Shown here one piece after another: positions 8,865-19,281 of a stretch of DNA of 64,000 nucleotides (position 1 is its first letter; each line of letters opens with the position of its first letter). The notes beneath the pieces were generated by a model. The model did no database searches and was not told the DNA's origin. It saw only the letters and a program-made list of their open reading frames with translations. This DNA is from Clostridia bacterium (GTDB lineage Bacteria > Bacillota > Clostridia > Oscillospirales > Acutalibacteraceae). The stretch covers positions 62,001-126,000 of the forward strand of contig JAKSQO010000002.1 in assembly GCA_024404095.1 (NCBI GenBank). The letters run 5' to 3'. The translations under genes and the position numbers were made by a program.

Positions 8865-10124
8865 ATGACTAAAAATCAAAAAATTGTTATATCCGTACTG
8901 TCGGTTATTCTCGTTATCGGAATTGTACTTGCTGTTCTGACTTCGGGAAAAGGTTTCCTGACAAAGGTTACGGGCGGAGTTGATACCGCTTCGGGCAAGG
9001 GACTTTCAGATATTCAGACTGTCAGCTTCGAGTCAGATTATCCGCTCGTTCAGACACAGCAGAAAAATTTGTTTTACGAGCCGTATCCCGACGGCACAAT
9101 AAAATATTTCAGATATGACGGCGGCAGTTTTAACGAGGTTACAGATGTAACCGTTAAAAATGTTACGCTTGAATGCAGTTATCAGAAGGTCAATGTCAAG
9201 CTGTACTATCTCAAGACTGAGGTCGGTACTGTCGGATACGGTCTTTTTGATACCGAACAGCAAAGCAATGTCAAACTGTTCTCTTATATTCTGGTGCGTA
9301 TGATGGACTGTCCTGCCGCATATAAAAATGCTGCAAAGACCGACTATATTCTTTTGACAGATATGGATGCCGAGGATGCGTACAAGGCTGATAAGACCTA
9401 TTCCGATATGTATTCATTTGATTTGAAATCGGGTAAGGCTTCGCTGGTTATGTCTCAGCGTGACAGAACTGCTCAGGCAGACGGAACTGTCAGCGAGGGC
9501 TGGACAATCTTTACCGATTCATCACTCAACAGCGAAAAAACAAAGGATTTGTTTGCTTCGACACGTATTCACGATTCAAATGCGGAGAATAAGGTTTACT
9601 GTTTTATGACGGTTGCGAATTCCAACGCAGGCAAGCGTGTTAATGCGGTTACTCTCGACAACAGCCCGAGCTATGAAATCCGAGAAAAGGATAAGAGCTA
9701 TTTCTGCTTTGTAAATACTGCAAACGGTTTTGACCTTGTTAAAAACGGCGACAAAAAGAAACCGCTGAAATCCTTTGAAGGTAAGTTTGCGGATTATCTC
9801 GTAAGCGGTGACTGGATTTACAATCCTGCCGCAAGCGAGTTTACAAGCATTATAACGGGCGAAACAAAGACTGTAAAATCTGCTGAATTTGCGAAGCTTT
9901 CGGGCTTTATTGCAGACGAAAGCGGAACAAAGTTCGTTCTTTTTGCGGACGGAGAAAAACAGTCAATGATTATGTACGATACCGCAAAGGACAGCGTTGA
10001 GGTTATCTCGGATAAGCTGTTTGACAACGGTATACGCAATTTCTGCTTTATCGACGGCGAAAGCGGTATGGTTTCGGATTATACCGAGTCAGGCGGCGCT
10101 GTCAATGTTATATTCAAATTTTAA
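8865..10124 (+). CDS. Membrane-anchored protein of unknown function
   Basis: 419 residues, 12 bp after the exonuclease gene. A short cytoplasmic N-terminus is followed by one transmembrane helix (about residues 8-27, IVISVLSVILVIGIVLAVL). The rest is predicted extracellular and rich in short beta strands, with recurring turns such as YPDGTIKYFRYDG and SDMYSFDLKSGKASLV that suggest a beta-propeller-like fold. I recognise no named domain or catalytic motif. It lies between two nucleotide-related genes, but an outward-facing protein is unlikely to share their role; the link is probably transcriptional only. Confidence 0.75.
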   Translation: MTKNQKIVISVLSVILVIGIVLAVLTSGKGFLTKVTGGVDTASGKGLSDIQTVSFESDYPLVQTQQKNLFYEPYPDGTIKYFRYDGGSFNEVTDVTVKNVTLECSYQKVNVKLYYLKTEVGTVGYGLFDTEQQSNVKLFSYILVRMMDCPAAYKNAAKTDYILLTDMDAEDAYKADKTYSDMYSFDLKSGKASLVMSQRDRTAQADGTVSEGWTIFTDSSLNSEKTKDLFASTRIHDSNAENKVYCFMTVANSNAGKRVNAVTLDNSPSYEIREKDKSYFCFVNTANGFDLVKNGDKKKPLKSFEGKFADYLVSGDWIYNPAASEFTSIITGETKTVKSAEFAKLSGFIADESGTKFVLFADGEKQSMIMYDTAKDSVEVISDKLFDNGIRNFCFIDGESGMVSDYTESGGAVNVIFKF

Positions 10125-10138
10125 GGAGTGTGACCTCA

Positions 10139-10639
10139 ATGCCGAAAAGAGAAGATTACATTTCGTGGGACGAATATTTTATGGGTGTTTCAATTCTTGC
10201 CTCCAAGCGAAGCAAGGACCCTAACACGCAGGTAGGTGCCTGCATAGTAAACGAAAACAAAAAGATTATGTCGGTGGGTTACAACGGCTTCCCTTCAGGA
10301 TGCAGCGATGATGATTTCCCGTGGGAGAGAAGCGGTGACAGCTCAATCGACACGAAATATCCGTTTGTGTGCCACGCTGAGCTGAACGCAATTCTCAATA
10401 ACGCAGGCGCACCGCTGAACGGATGCACAATTTATGTTGCGCTTTTTCCCTGCAATGAGTGTGCAAAGGCAATTATTCAGTGCGGAATAAAAAAGGTCTG
10501 CTATCTGTCCGATAAATATAAGGACACAGACGGCGTAAAGGCTTCAAAGAAAATGTTTGACGCGGCAGGCGTTGAATATAAGCAAATTTCACTTAAACAT
10601 AAGGAGATTACTATCAGTTTTGATGAAACACTTGTATAA
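10139..10639 (+). CDS. dCMP/CMP deaminase family protein
   Basis: ATG at 10139 is 10 nt from AAGGAG (10123-10128); the GTG at 10130 is too close to that site. The 166-residue protein has the zinc-dependent cytidine-deaminase signature: CHAELNAI (His ligand and proton-shuttling Glu) and PCNECAK (two Cys ligands). Upstream, ASKRSKDPNTQVGACIV and GYNGFPSGC match deoxycytidylate deaminase, the ComEB-like enzyme that converts dCMP to dUMP for thymidylate synthesis. It is cytoplasmic. Last gene before secA; the secA promoter begins inside its last codons. Confidence 0.9.
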   Translation: MPKREDYISWDEYFMGVSILASKRSKDPNTQVGACIVNENKKIMSVGYNGFPSGCSDDDFPWERSGDSSIDTKYPFVCHAELNAILNNAGAPLNGCTIYVALFPCNECAKAIIQCGIKKVCYLSDKYKDTDGVKASKKMFDAAGVEYKQISLKHKEITISFDETLV

Positions 10640-10660
10640 ATAACTGATGTATGATATAAT
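10632..10660 (+). promoter_or_regulatory. Sigma-A promoter of secA
   Basis: TTGTAT (10632-10637), 17-bp spacer, TATAAT (10655-10660), 36 bp before the secA ATG. The -35 box overlaps the end of the deaminase gene. Confidence 0.7.
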
Positions 10661-10695
10661 TTTTAGTCAGAAACATGAAAGGATAGAGGAAACCA

Positions 10696-13440
<2,745 letters not shown>

Positions 13441-13453
13441 ATCGGACAATAAG

Positions 13454-13490
13454 AGAACCACGGTATGTTTATGATACCGTGGTTCTTGAT
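13454..13490 (+). terminator. Terminator of secA
   Basis: Perfect 13-bp stem AGAACCACGGTAT (13454-13466) / ATACCGTGGTTCT (13474-13486) with a 7-nt loop and a T-containing tail. It faces the end of the convergent gene at 13513. Confidence 0.85.
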
Positions 13491-13512
13491 TTGTGAATAA
13501 TTGCGATTATTT

Positions 13513-14403
13513 TTACTCAATATTGATAATTGCATCAAGTTCTTTGTAATAATACAATCCGTTTTCTAAATTAGATAGATCAACTGTAAAATAACCATTT
13601 CGAGTTTTTTGTGTAGGGATAGTCACTTTGTCTTTATCATTAACTATATAATATTGAGTATCTGCTTGGAACTCATATGTATCCCAGTTAATTCCATGAT
13701 ATCCGCCGACTTCAATTCTATCACCTTTTTGTGACTTTAGAATCATATAACCATCATATATTAAACTAAACTGATAATTTACAAAACAAAAAGAATTCTT
13801 TTTAACATATTTTTCATAATCCTCGTTATTTATTTCAATCTCATCGCTGTCAAGAAAATTAAAAAGAGGATATCCACCTGATATTGGTTCGACACATTCT
13901 GTTACTTGATACTTTGAGCAATTATAACCACTAGTTATTGTAAAGTTTATATCATACGTATATGATTTATTATCAGTAATTTTTATTAAATTTATTTCTT
14001 GGAAGTCCGAATAAATAGCAGTTGTTGAGTTTTTATTAAAAGAGCCTATTTTATGATCGATACTAGAGTAAACAAAATATTTTTTGTTTTCCTTTTTTAA
14101 ATTTATTGCACTGGTTGCATCATAGTCACTTTCGTAGAAAACTGCATCTAGACATCTCCATGATCCGAAGCTTCCTAAATCGTATACACCGTCCTGATTT
14201 ATTGATGCAGGTACAATACCTAGTTCAGATTCTTCCTCTTTACTGTTTTCAAATAAAGTAGAATTGTTATCGTAAAAACTAATATCTGTGTTTTTGGGAG
14301 GTGTGTCTCCGTTGGTTGGAGATTTAATAATAGACACTAAAATGGCAATGGTTACGGAAACAAAGAGTATTGTAACGGAAACTATTTTTAAACTTATTTT
14401 CAT
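13513..14403 (-). CDS. AT-rich membrane-anchored protein of unknown function
   Basis: The start is the ATG at 14403, not the GTG at 14421, because AAGGAG lies 8 nt upstream of the former. 296 residues: an N-terminal transmembrane helix (KIVSVTILFVSVTIAILVSII), an acidic linker, then an extracellular beta-rich domain with GSWRCLDAVFYE near residue 90 and a GYYTV-like strand pattern near the end. No family is recognisable. Codon use and base composition are visibly more AT-rich than in secA or GH130 on either side, suggesting recent acquisition together with the divergent XRE regulator, whose likely operator overlaps this gene's promoter. Confidence 0.75.
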   Translation of the reverse strand: MKISLKIVSVTILFVSVTIAILVSIIKSPTNGDTPPKNTDISFYDNNSTLFENSKEEESELGIVPASINQDGVYDLGSFGSWRCLDAVFYESDYDATSAINLKKENKKYFVYSSIDHKIGSFNKNSTTAIYSDFQEINLIKITDNKSYTYDINFTITSGYNCSKYQVTECVEPISGGYPLFNFLDSDEIEINNEDYEKYVKKNSFCFVNYQFSLIYDGYMILKSQKGDRIEVGGYHGINWDTYEFQADTQYYIVNDKDKVTIPTQKTRNGYFTVDLSNLENGLYYYKELDAIINIE

Positions 14404-14442
14404 ACTTTTTCTCCTTTTCACTTATAAATATGACTTAATTGT

Positions 14443-14471
14443 ATTATAAGTCGAAAAAATCATATTGTCAA
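14443..14471 (-). promoter_or_regulatory. Consensus sigma-A promoter of the AT-rich membrane gene
   Basis: On the minus strand, TTGACA (14466-14471), exactly 17 bp, and TATAAT (14443-14448), about 40 bp before the ATG at 14403. All twelve consensus bases match. Confidence 0.88.
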
Positions 14472-14485
14472 GCGAAATTCGACTT
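14448..14485. promoter_or_regulatory. Inverted repeat, probable operator of the XRE regulator
   Basis: AAGTCGAA (14448-14455) and TTCGACTT (14478-14485) are perfect inverted copies that bracket the -35 box and spacer of the minus-strand promoter, in the divergent gap next to an XRE regulator gene. A shorter CGAAATTCG lies at the inner edge of the right arm. Binding by the regulator is inferred from position. Confidence 0.55.
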
Positions 14486-14541
14486 TTAGTTTGTTTTGTT
14501 TTTTGACAATTGATAATAATATCATGATGAGGTGACTTATC

Positions 14542-14874
14542 ATGTATGTGGATTATAAAGTTGTTGGAAAAAGAATATCTGCAAGAAGGAAAGAGCTTGG
14601 ATTGAAACAGTTTCAGGTAAGCGAAGATGCAGGGTTAAGCGATAAATACCTGTCAAATATCGAAAGAGCAACATCTATTATGAGCGTGGACGTACTGATG
14701 AAAATTTGCGATGTTTTGAAGGTAACCCCTGATTATTTGTTGCTTGGAGCAACCGAAAAGAAGAACGAGATTGAAATTGAAAATCATTTAAAACAGTTGT
14801 TATCGTCAATGAATGAAAAGCAGATAAAAATGGTGTTTTCTTTTATTGATTGGCTGTCATCGCAGGAAATATGA
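14542..14874 (+). CDS. XRE (Cro/CI) family transcriptional regulator
   Basis: 110 residues. Residues about 7-65 form a classic XRE helix-turn-helix: VGKRISARRKELGLKQFQVS, then the recognition region AGLSDKYLSNIERATS, closing with LMKICDVLKVTPDYLLLG. The C-terminal 40 residues are a short helical tail (LLSSMNEKQIKMVFSFIDWL) likely used for dimerisation. GAGGTGA lies 8 nt before the ATG. It is divergent from the AT-rich membrane protein gene, and the pair looks like a small regulator-target cassette inserted between secA and GH130. A -35-like TTGACA at 14503-14508 has no well-spaced -10, so its own promoter is uncertain. Confidence 0.9.
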   Translation: MYVDYKVVGKRISARRKELGLKQFQVSEDAGLSDKYLSNIERATSIMSVDVLMKICDVLKVTPDYLLLGATEKKNEIEIENHLKQLLSSMNEKQIKMVFSFIDWLSSQEI

Positions 14875-14879
14875 AATAA

Positions 14880-14907
14880 AGACGTCGGCAACGGCGTCTG
14901 TTTTTGT
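14880..14907 (+). terminator. Terminator of the XRE gene
   Basis: AGACGTC (14880-14886) pairs with GGCGTCT (14893-14899) through one G-U pair, followed by TGTTTTTG. Confidence 0.7.
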
Positions 14908-14908
14908 A

Positions 14909-14937
14909 TTGACACTCAATTTTGTGTAGGATATAAT
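14909..14937 (+). promoter_or_regulatory. Consensus sigma-A promoter of GH130-MATE
   Basis: TTGACA (14909-14914), exactly 17 bp, TATAAT (14932-14937). All twelve bases are consensus, suggesting strong expression. Confidence 0.9.
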
Positions 14938-14979
14938 AAAAGAGTAAGTTTGCAAAACTTGAAAAACGGAGGAATAAAT

Positions 14980-15930
14980 ATGGCAAAAATTATCGGCGAT
15001 TCAATTAAAAATATACCGTGGCAGGACAAGCCCGAAAACTATATCTATCCTGTATGGCGTTATGACGGCAACCCCATTGTAACAAGGGATAATCTGTATA
15101 TGGCAAACAGTATTTTCAACTCTGCCGCCGTTCCGTTCGGTGACGGCTTCGCGGGTGTTTTCCGTGTGGATATGCGCTCGAGAGATCAGAAAATCTTTGT
15201 CGGATTCAGCAAGGATGCTATAAACTGGGAAATTAAGGACAAGGCTATTTTTAACGGCTACGACCCCCGACTTTGTGAGATTGACGGCAAGTATTATCTT
15301 ACATGGGTAAACCATACTCCGCATGGCACAACAATCGGCATTGCTTATACCGAGGACTTTGAGAACTGGACACAGCTCGAGGATGCCTGCTACCCGGTTG
15401 CACGTAACGGTGTGCTTTTTCCGAGAAAGGTCAACGGTGAATATATGCTTCTTATCCGTCCGTGCGACAGAGGTCATACACCGTATGGCGATATTTTCCT
15501 TTCTCACTCAAAGGATCTCACATATTGGGGTAAGCACCGATTTGTGATGGGTCCTGTCAAGAACTGGGAGATGACAAAGGTCGGCGCAGGCCCGACACCA
15601 ATCGAAACAGATGAGGGCTGGCTTCTTTTCTATCACGGCGTTATTACAAGCTGTAACGGTTTTACGTACAGCATGGGTGCGGCGATTCTTGATAAGGATG
15701 AGCCGTGGAAGGTTATCCACCGTGCGGACAGCTTCCTGCTTGCTCCCCATGAGGATTATGAGTGCTTCGGTGATGTTCCGAATGTTGTTTTTCCGTGTGC
15801 AGCTCTTGCTGATGCTGACAGTGGTAAGATTGCAATTTATTACGGCGCGGCAGATACAAGCATTGCACTTGCATTCACAACTGTTGATGAAACAATAAAG
15901 TACATCAAAGATAACGATATGATTAAATGA
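14980..15930 (+). CDS. GH130 beta-mannoside phosphorylase
   Basis: ATG at 14980 follows GGAGG (14969-14973); the upstream ATG at 14950 has no such site. The 316-residue cytoplasmic protein has the five-bladed GH130 layout: NPIVTRDNLYMANSIFNSA near the start, GYDPRLCEIDGKYYLTW (the region of the catalytic Asp), and later GPTPIETDEGWLLFYHG. GH130 enzymes phosphorolyse beta-mannosidic bonds, releasing mannose 1-phosphate. The sequence is most like ruminococcal mannooligosaccharide phosphorylase (RaMP2-type), but mannosylglucose phosphorylase cannot be excluded. It is translationally coupled by an ATGA overlap to a MATE transporter. Confidence 0.88.
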   Translation: MAKIIGDSIKNIPWQDKPENYIYPVWRYDGNPIVTRDNLYMANSIFNSAAVPFGDGFAGVFRVDMRSRDQKIFVGFSKDAINWEIKDKAIFNGYDPRLCEIDGKYYLTWVNHTPHGTTIGIAYTEDFENWTQLEDACYPVARNGVLFPRKVNGEYMLLIRPCDRGHTPYGDIFLSHSKDLTYWGKHRFVMGPVKNWEMTKVGAGPTPIETDEGWLLFYHGVITSCNGFTYSMGAAILDKDEPWKVIHRADSFLLAPHEDYECFGDVPNVVFPCAALADADSGKIAIYYGAADTSIALAFTTVDETIKYIKDNDMIK

Positions 15931-17315
15931 GTAATTTGAATGTAAGAGGTTTTATCGGCAGTAAAGATTTTTACAGGCAGACACTTGCAATCGCTCTGCC
16001 GATTATGATTCAGAATTTCATAACCAACTTTGTCAGTATGCTTGACAATCTTATGGTTGGTGCAGTCGGCACGGAGCAGATGTCAGGCGTTTCCATTGAT
16101 AATCAGCTGATTTTTATATTTAATCTTGCTCTGTTCGGTGTTCTGAGCGGAGCAGGAATTTTCACGGCACAGTACCACGGCAAAGAGGACACGGACGGTG
16201 TCAGATATACTTTGCGCTATAAAGCAATATCGGCAATGCTGCTCTTCTCGGTTGCTGTAACTGTTTTTGCAGTATTTAAGGAAAATCTCATAAGCCTCTA
16301 TCTTCACGACGGTGAAATGCAGGGCAGCGTTGACCTGACAATGAAGTTTGCAAAGCAGTATTTTAATATTATTCTGCTCGGTCTGTTTCCGTTTGCTGTG
16401 TCGCAGGTTGTGGCAAGCACCTTGCGTGAAACAGGGGAAACCGTTGCTCCGATGGTAATGGGCTTTGTAGCGGTTTTTACAAACTGTTCGCTGAATTATG
16501 TTCTGATTTTCGGAAAACTCGGCATGCCGATTCTCGGTATCAGAGGTGCGGCTATTGCGACGGTTGTATCAAGATATGTTGAATGTATCTGTATTGTAAT
16601 TTATGCAATAGTAAAGCGAGAAAGATTTCCGTATATCAAAGGCGCGTTCAGCAGTTTACGTATTCCGCGTAAGCTTACGGGAACAATTACTGTTAAGGCA
16701 TTGCCATTACTGATGAATGAGTTTTTCTGGTCGCTTGGCATGTCCCTGCTGACAATGGGTTACAGTATGCACGGCATAAATGTTGTTGCGGGTACGAGCA
16801 TAAGTTCAACGGTTATGAACCTGTTTAATATTGCATTTCTTTCGCTCGGTTCAAGCATCGGAATCATTGTCGGTAAACAGCTTGGTGCAGGCAAATTTGA
16901 AGATGCGGTTGATACAAACAGAAAGCTGACTGCTTTCAGCTTTGCGGTTGCGGTCGGAATTGGGATAATTGTTTTGCTCTCGGGCGGTGCAATACCGATG
17001 TTATACAGAACTAACGAGGCCTCAAAAATGTATGCTTCATATTTCATTCGTGTCAGCGGATGTTTCCTGCCGTTTGTTTCTATTTCAAACGCATCATATT
17101 TTACCCTGCGTTCCGGTGGAAAAACCTGGCTGACAATTCTGTTTGACAGTGTTTTTGTAATGTGCCTGTGGGTTCCGTTTGTGTTCATTCTGTACTGGGC
17201 AGGTCTTTCGATATGGATAGTTTATCCGCTTGTTCAATCGCTTGAAATATTAAAAGCATTGTTAGGCGTTTTCCTTGTCAGAAAACGTGTATGGGTGCGT
17301 AACATAGTAGAATAA
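15927..17315 (+). CDS. MATE family efflux transporter
   Basis: 462 residues, twelve predicted transmembrane helices in two repeated halves. N-terminal IALPIMIQNFITNFVSMLDNLMVGAVG and the corresponding mid-protein segment LPLLMNEFFWSLGMSLLTMGY are typical of MATE (multidrug and toxin extrusion) carriers, cation-driven exporters of the cytoplasmic membrane. The ATG overlaps the GH130 stop as ATGA, so both proteins are made from one mRNA. Coupling with a mannoside phosphorylase may be accidental or may mean that an organic metabolite is moved; the sequence does not decide. Transcription ends in the hairpin element just downstream. Confidence 0.93.
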   Translation: MSNLNVRGFIGSKDFYRQTLAIALPIMIQNFITNFVSMLDNLMVGAVGTEQMSGVSIDNQLIFIFNLALFGVLSGAGIFTAQYHGKEDTDGVRYTLRYKAISAMLLFSVAVTVFAVFKENLISLYLHDGEMQGSVDLTMKFAKQYFNIILLGLFPFAVSQVVASTLRETGETVAPMVMGFVAVFTNCSLNYVLIFGKLGMPILGIRGAAIATVVSRYVECICIVIYAIVKRERFPYIKGAFSSLRIPRKLTGTITVKALPLLMNEFFWSLGMSLLTMGYSMHGINVVAGTSISSTVMNLFNIAFLSLGSSIGIIVGKQLGAGKFEDAVDTNRKLTAFSFAVAVGIGIIVLLSGGAIPMLYRTNEASKMYASYFIRVSGCFLPFVSISNASYFTLRSGGKTWLTILFDSVFVMCLWVPFVFILYWAGLSIWIVYPLVQSLEILKALLGVFLVRKRVWVRNIVE

Positions 17316-17319
17316 AAAG

Positions 17320-17527
17320 GGGCTGTCGCATTTAGCGCAGACCGAAAAACAAGATAAAGCAAAACGGGGATTTAAGGCTATCCGAAACTCGGATAGCCTT
17401 AAATCCCTTATTTTTAATAAATTTAATAAAAGTCAGCTGTTTTTCTAAGCGTTTTTTCACTCTCTCGGAGTATCATATACGCCTTCGGGTCGAAGAAAAC
17501 GCTTTCTGCATCTAAACGCGACAGCCC
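17320..17527. mobile_element. MITE-like element with 16-bp terminal inverted repeats
   Basis: The left end GGGCTGTCGCATTTAG (17320-17335) and the right end CTAAACGCGACAGCCC (17512-17527) are inverted copies with 15 of 16 bases matching, delimiting 208 bp without a coding frame. Inside are an 18-bp perfect hairpin (17367-17407) and a second stem AAGCGTTTT (17447-17455) / AAAACGCTT (17496-17504). Ends of the GGGCTGTC type occur on some transposase-encoding IS, so this may be a non-autonomous derivative; that link is from memory. It lies 4 bp after the MATE stop codon and serves as its terminator. No clear target-site duplication is visible. Confidence 0.6.
17367..17416 (+). terminator. 18-bp perfect hairpin acting as MATE terminator
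   Basis: Left arm 17367-17384 and right arm 17390-17407 are perfectly complementary with a 5-nt loop, followed by TTATTTTT. It sits inside the MITE-like element. Confidence 0.75.
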
Positions 17528-17541
17528 TCTTTGTTTTGGGT

Positions 17542-18720
17542 TTATTTAACGATTGTAAAGATTGACTTGAACCACGCAAAGATGAGCTTGAAGAAGCAGG
17601 CAAACTGAGTTTTGCCGTCAGATGTGCTTGAGTTCAGCTTGAACTGATATCTTGCAACGTCATCGTTGAAGTCGAAAAGGTCAAAGTAAGTGATTGACTC
17701 AGTTTCAAAGCTCCACGGATCATTCTCGTCAAGAGTGATGATTCTTACGCCTTCGTTCCAACCGTTATATGAGTTAAAGCCTGCGCCTGCTGTGTTGATA
17801 AGACCTACGCCCTTATAGTTAAGCTCGTATGTATTTGTGTGGTCATGTCCGAAGAACATTGCCATAACGTCTCCGCGCTCAAGAACTGCGTCAAACTGAC
17901 CGTTGTTGTAGTTTGGCGGGCACGGTGTTTCGCAGAGTGCTCCGACTGTACCCTCGGGAAGCTTGTATGATTTGTCACCGCGGCCTACACTTCCCGGAGT
18001 TCCGCTTTCACAGGTTTCAAGTGCATCCCAGATTTCGGGAACAACAATATGCTGGAACATGAGTGAAGGAATCTTTCTGCCGTATGCATCCTCAAGCTCA
18101 GCTGATTTCTGCTTGTACCACTCAATCTGAGCCTTTGTTGTGGCGGCATATCCGCCGAGGTCATTTTCTGTATTGTATGTACCTGAGTCAATCATCCATA
18201 CGTTTGAAACCATTTTGTTCATATTCTTTGAAGAATAAATGGGAACATAATATGTGCAAAGGTTTGTGTCGCCGAGATTTTCGCCTGCACAGCCTATAAA
18301 GCAGTCATACTTTTCATAAACTGAAAGCTGATATGCCTTTGTTGCGGTTGTGTTTTCATCATCGTGGTTGCCGAATGTCATTGCAACAGGAATACCGTAT
18401 TCCTCAAAGATTGACATAAACTGCTTGATTGAGTTCTTTGCACTTACCTTTGTCAGCGAGCTGCTTGAAATATTATCGCCTGTAAGAACGATAAGGTCAA
18501 CAGGATAGTTATCAAGAGCGGCACGGAGAACTTTTTTTGTAAGAGGGGAAAGTGCGACGTCATCCTGAATGTCGGAAATCTGCATAATTCTGAACTTACC
18601 GTCGGCGTTGTACTGAAGATGTCTGTCAACCTGCTCACTTGTCTTTGCAAAAGCGGCAAGCTGAAGAACGCCGAGCATCATTATAATCGCCATTAAAATC
18701 GAAATAGTTTTCTTGAACAT
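17542..18720 (-). CDS. Secreted calcineurin-like metallophosphoesterase
   Basis: ATG at 18720 (MFKKTISILMAI) is preceded by AAGGAG at a suitable distance; the GTG at 18729 overlaps that site. 392 residues: a signal peptide ending AFA-K, then MQISDIQDD near residue 50, TGDNI near 80, FGNHDDE near 115, FQHIVVPEIW near 205 and FGHDHTNTYE near 275. This is the full metallophosphoesterase metal-binding set, in the same arrangement as the cytoplasmic homologue at 2848-3999. The protein should hydrolyse phosphoesters outside the cell. The C-terminus is hydrophobic and aromatic (FKLIFAWFKSIF). It is divergent from a DtxR-type regulator with a palindrome over its -35 region. Confidence 0.9.
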   Translation of the reverse strand: MFKKTISILMAIIMMLGVLQLAAFAKTSEQVDRHLQYNADGKFRIMQISDIQDDVALSPLTKKVLRAALDNYPVDLIVLTGDNISSSSLTKVSAKNSIKQFMSIFEEYGIPVAMTFGNHDDENTTATKAYQLSVYEKYDCFIGCAGENLGDTNLCTYYVPIYSSKNMNKMVSNVWMIDSGTYNTENDLGGYAATTKAQIEWYKQKSAELEDAYGRKIPSLMFQHIVVPEIWDALETCESGTPGSVGRGDKSYKLPEGTVGALCETPCPPNYNNGQFDAVLERGDVMAMFFGHDHTNTYELNYKGVGLINTAGAGFNSYNGWNEGVRIITLDENDPWSFETESITYFDLFDFNDDVARYQFKLNSSTSDGKTQFACFFKLIFAWFKSIFTIVK

Positions 18721-18749
18721 TGCTGTCACTCCTTATAAAGATTGATTTC

Positions 18750-18755
18750 ATTATA
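18750..18755 (-). promoter_or_regulatory. -10 box of the secreted metallophosphoesterase gene
   Basis: TATAAT on the minus strand, 29 bp before the ATG at 18720. The -35 position (18773-18778) has only TGTACT and falls within the 17-nt palindrome, as expected for a regulated promoter. Confidence 0.65.
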
Positions 18756-18769
18756 CACATTATTTCGGG

Positions 18770-18786
18770 AAAAGTACAGTACTTTT
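18770..18786. promoter_or_regulatory. 17-nt palindrome, possible DtxR-family operator
   Basis: AAAAGTAC-A-GTACTTTT is a perfect inverted repeat around one central base. It covers the -35 region of the divergent metallophosphoesterase promoter and lies in the gap next to a DtxR/MntR-type gene. It does not match the classic DtxR or MntR consensus I know, so assignment to this regulator is positional. Confidence 0.5.
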
Positions 18787-18872
18787 TGTAAAAAGAAAAC
18801 AAAAATAACAGCTTGAAAAAAATCAGCTGTTATGATAAAATATTTTATAATCTTAAAAAGGGAGGGTTGAAT

Positions 18873-19244
18873 ATGGCGTTACAGGAATCGGGAGAGATGT
18901 ATCTTGAAACAATACTTGTGCTGTCGAATAAGCAGAAGTTGGTTCGTTCAATTGATGTTGTTGATTATATGGGCTTTTCAAAGCCGAGCGTCAGCCGCGC
19001 AATGAGTATTCTTAAAAGCGGCGGATATATAACTGTTGAAGCAAACGGCCATATAACCCTTACGGACAGCGGACTTGAAATTGCCGAAAAAATTTACGCA
19101 CGTCACAAAATGCTGACAGAATTTCTTGTTGCACTTGGTGTGAGCGAGAATGTTGCTTCTGAAGATGCCTGCAAGATGGAGCATGACATCAGCGATGAAT
19201 CGTTTGAAGCAATTAGAAAACACGTTGAAAAAAACAGGAAATAA
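18873..19244 (+). CDS. Short DtxR/MntR-family metal-dependent regulator
   Basis: ATG at 18873 follows AAGGGAGGG; the TTG at 18813 has no binding site. The 123-residue protein starts ESGEMYLETILVL, the family hallmark, then a winged helix (SIDVVDYMGFSKPSVSRAMSILKSGGYI) and a dimerisation part with metal-ligand candidates in ARHKMLTEFL, EDACKMEHDISDES. It lacks the C-terminal SH3-like domain, like MntR, so Mn(II) or Fe(II) sensing is plausible. A TATAAT (18846-18851) may be its -10 box. No transporter gene adjoins it; the only divergent neighbour is a metal-dependent secreted phosphoesterase. Confidence 0.88.
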   Translation: MALQESGEMYLETILVLSNKQKLVRSIDVVDYMGFSKPSVSRAMSILKSGGYITVEANGHITLTDSGLEIAEKIYARHKMLTEFLVALGVSENVASEDACKMEHDISDESFEAIRKHVEKNRK

Positions 19245-19246
19245 AC

Positions 19247-19270
19247 AAGGCGGAGCAGCTGCTCCGCCTT
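19247..19270. terminator. Bidirectional terminator between dtxR-like gene and metF
   Basis: A 24-nt perfect palindrome with half-site AAGGCGGAGCAG fills the gap between the two convergent genes. Confidence 0.75.
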
Positions 19271-19281
19271 AACTATTGTGT

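Noticed and set aside
15927-17315. Dedicated sugar exporter or importer for the GH130 pathway
   Set aside because: The protein is a clear MATE carrier; nothing in its sequence indicates a sugar substrate, so coupling alone was not used as evidence.
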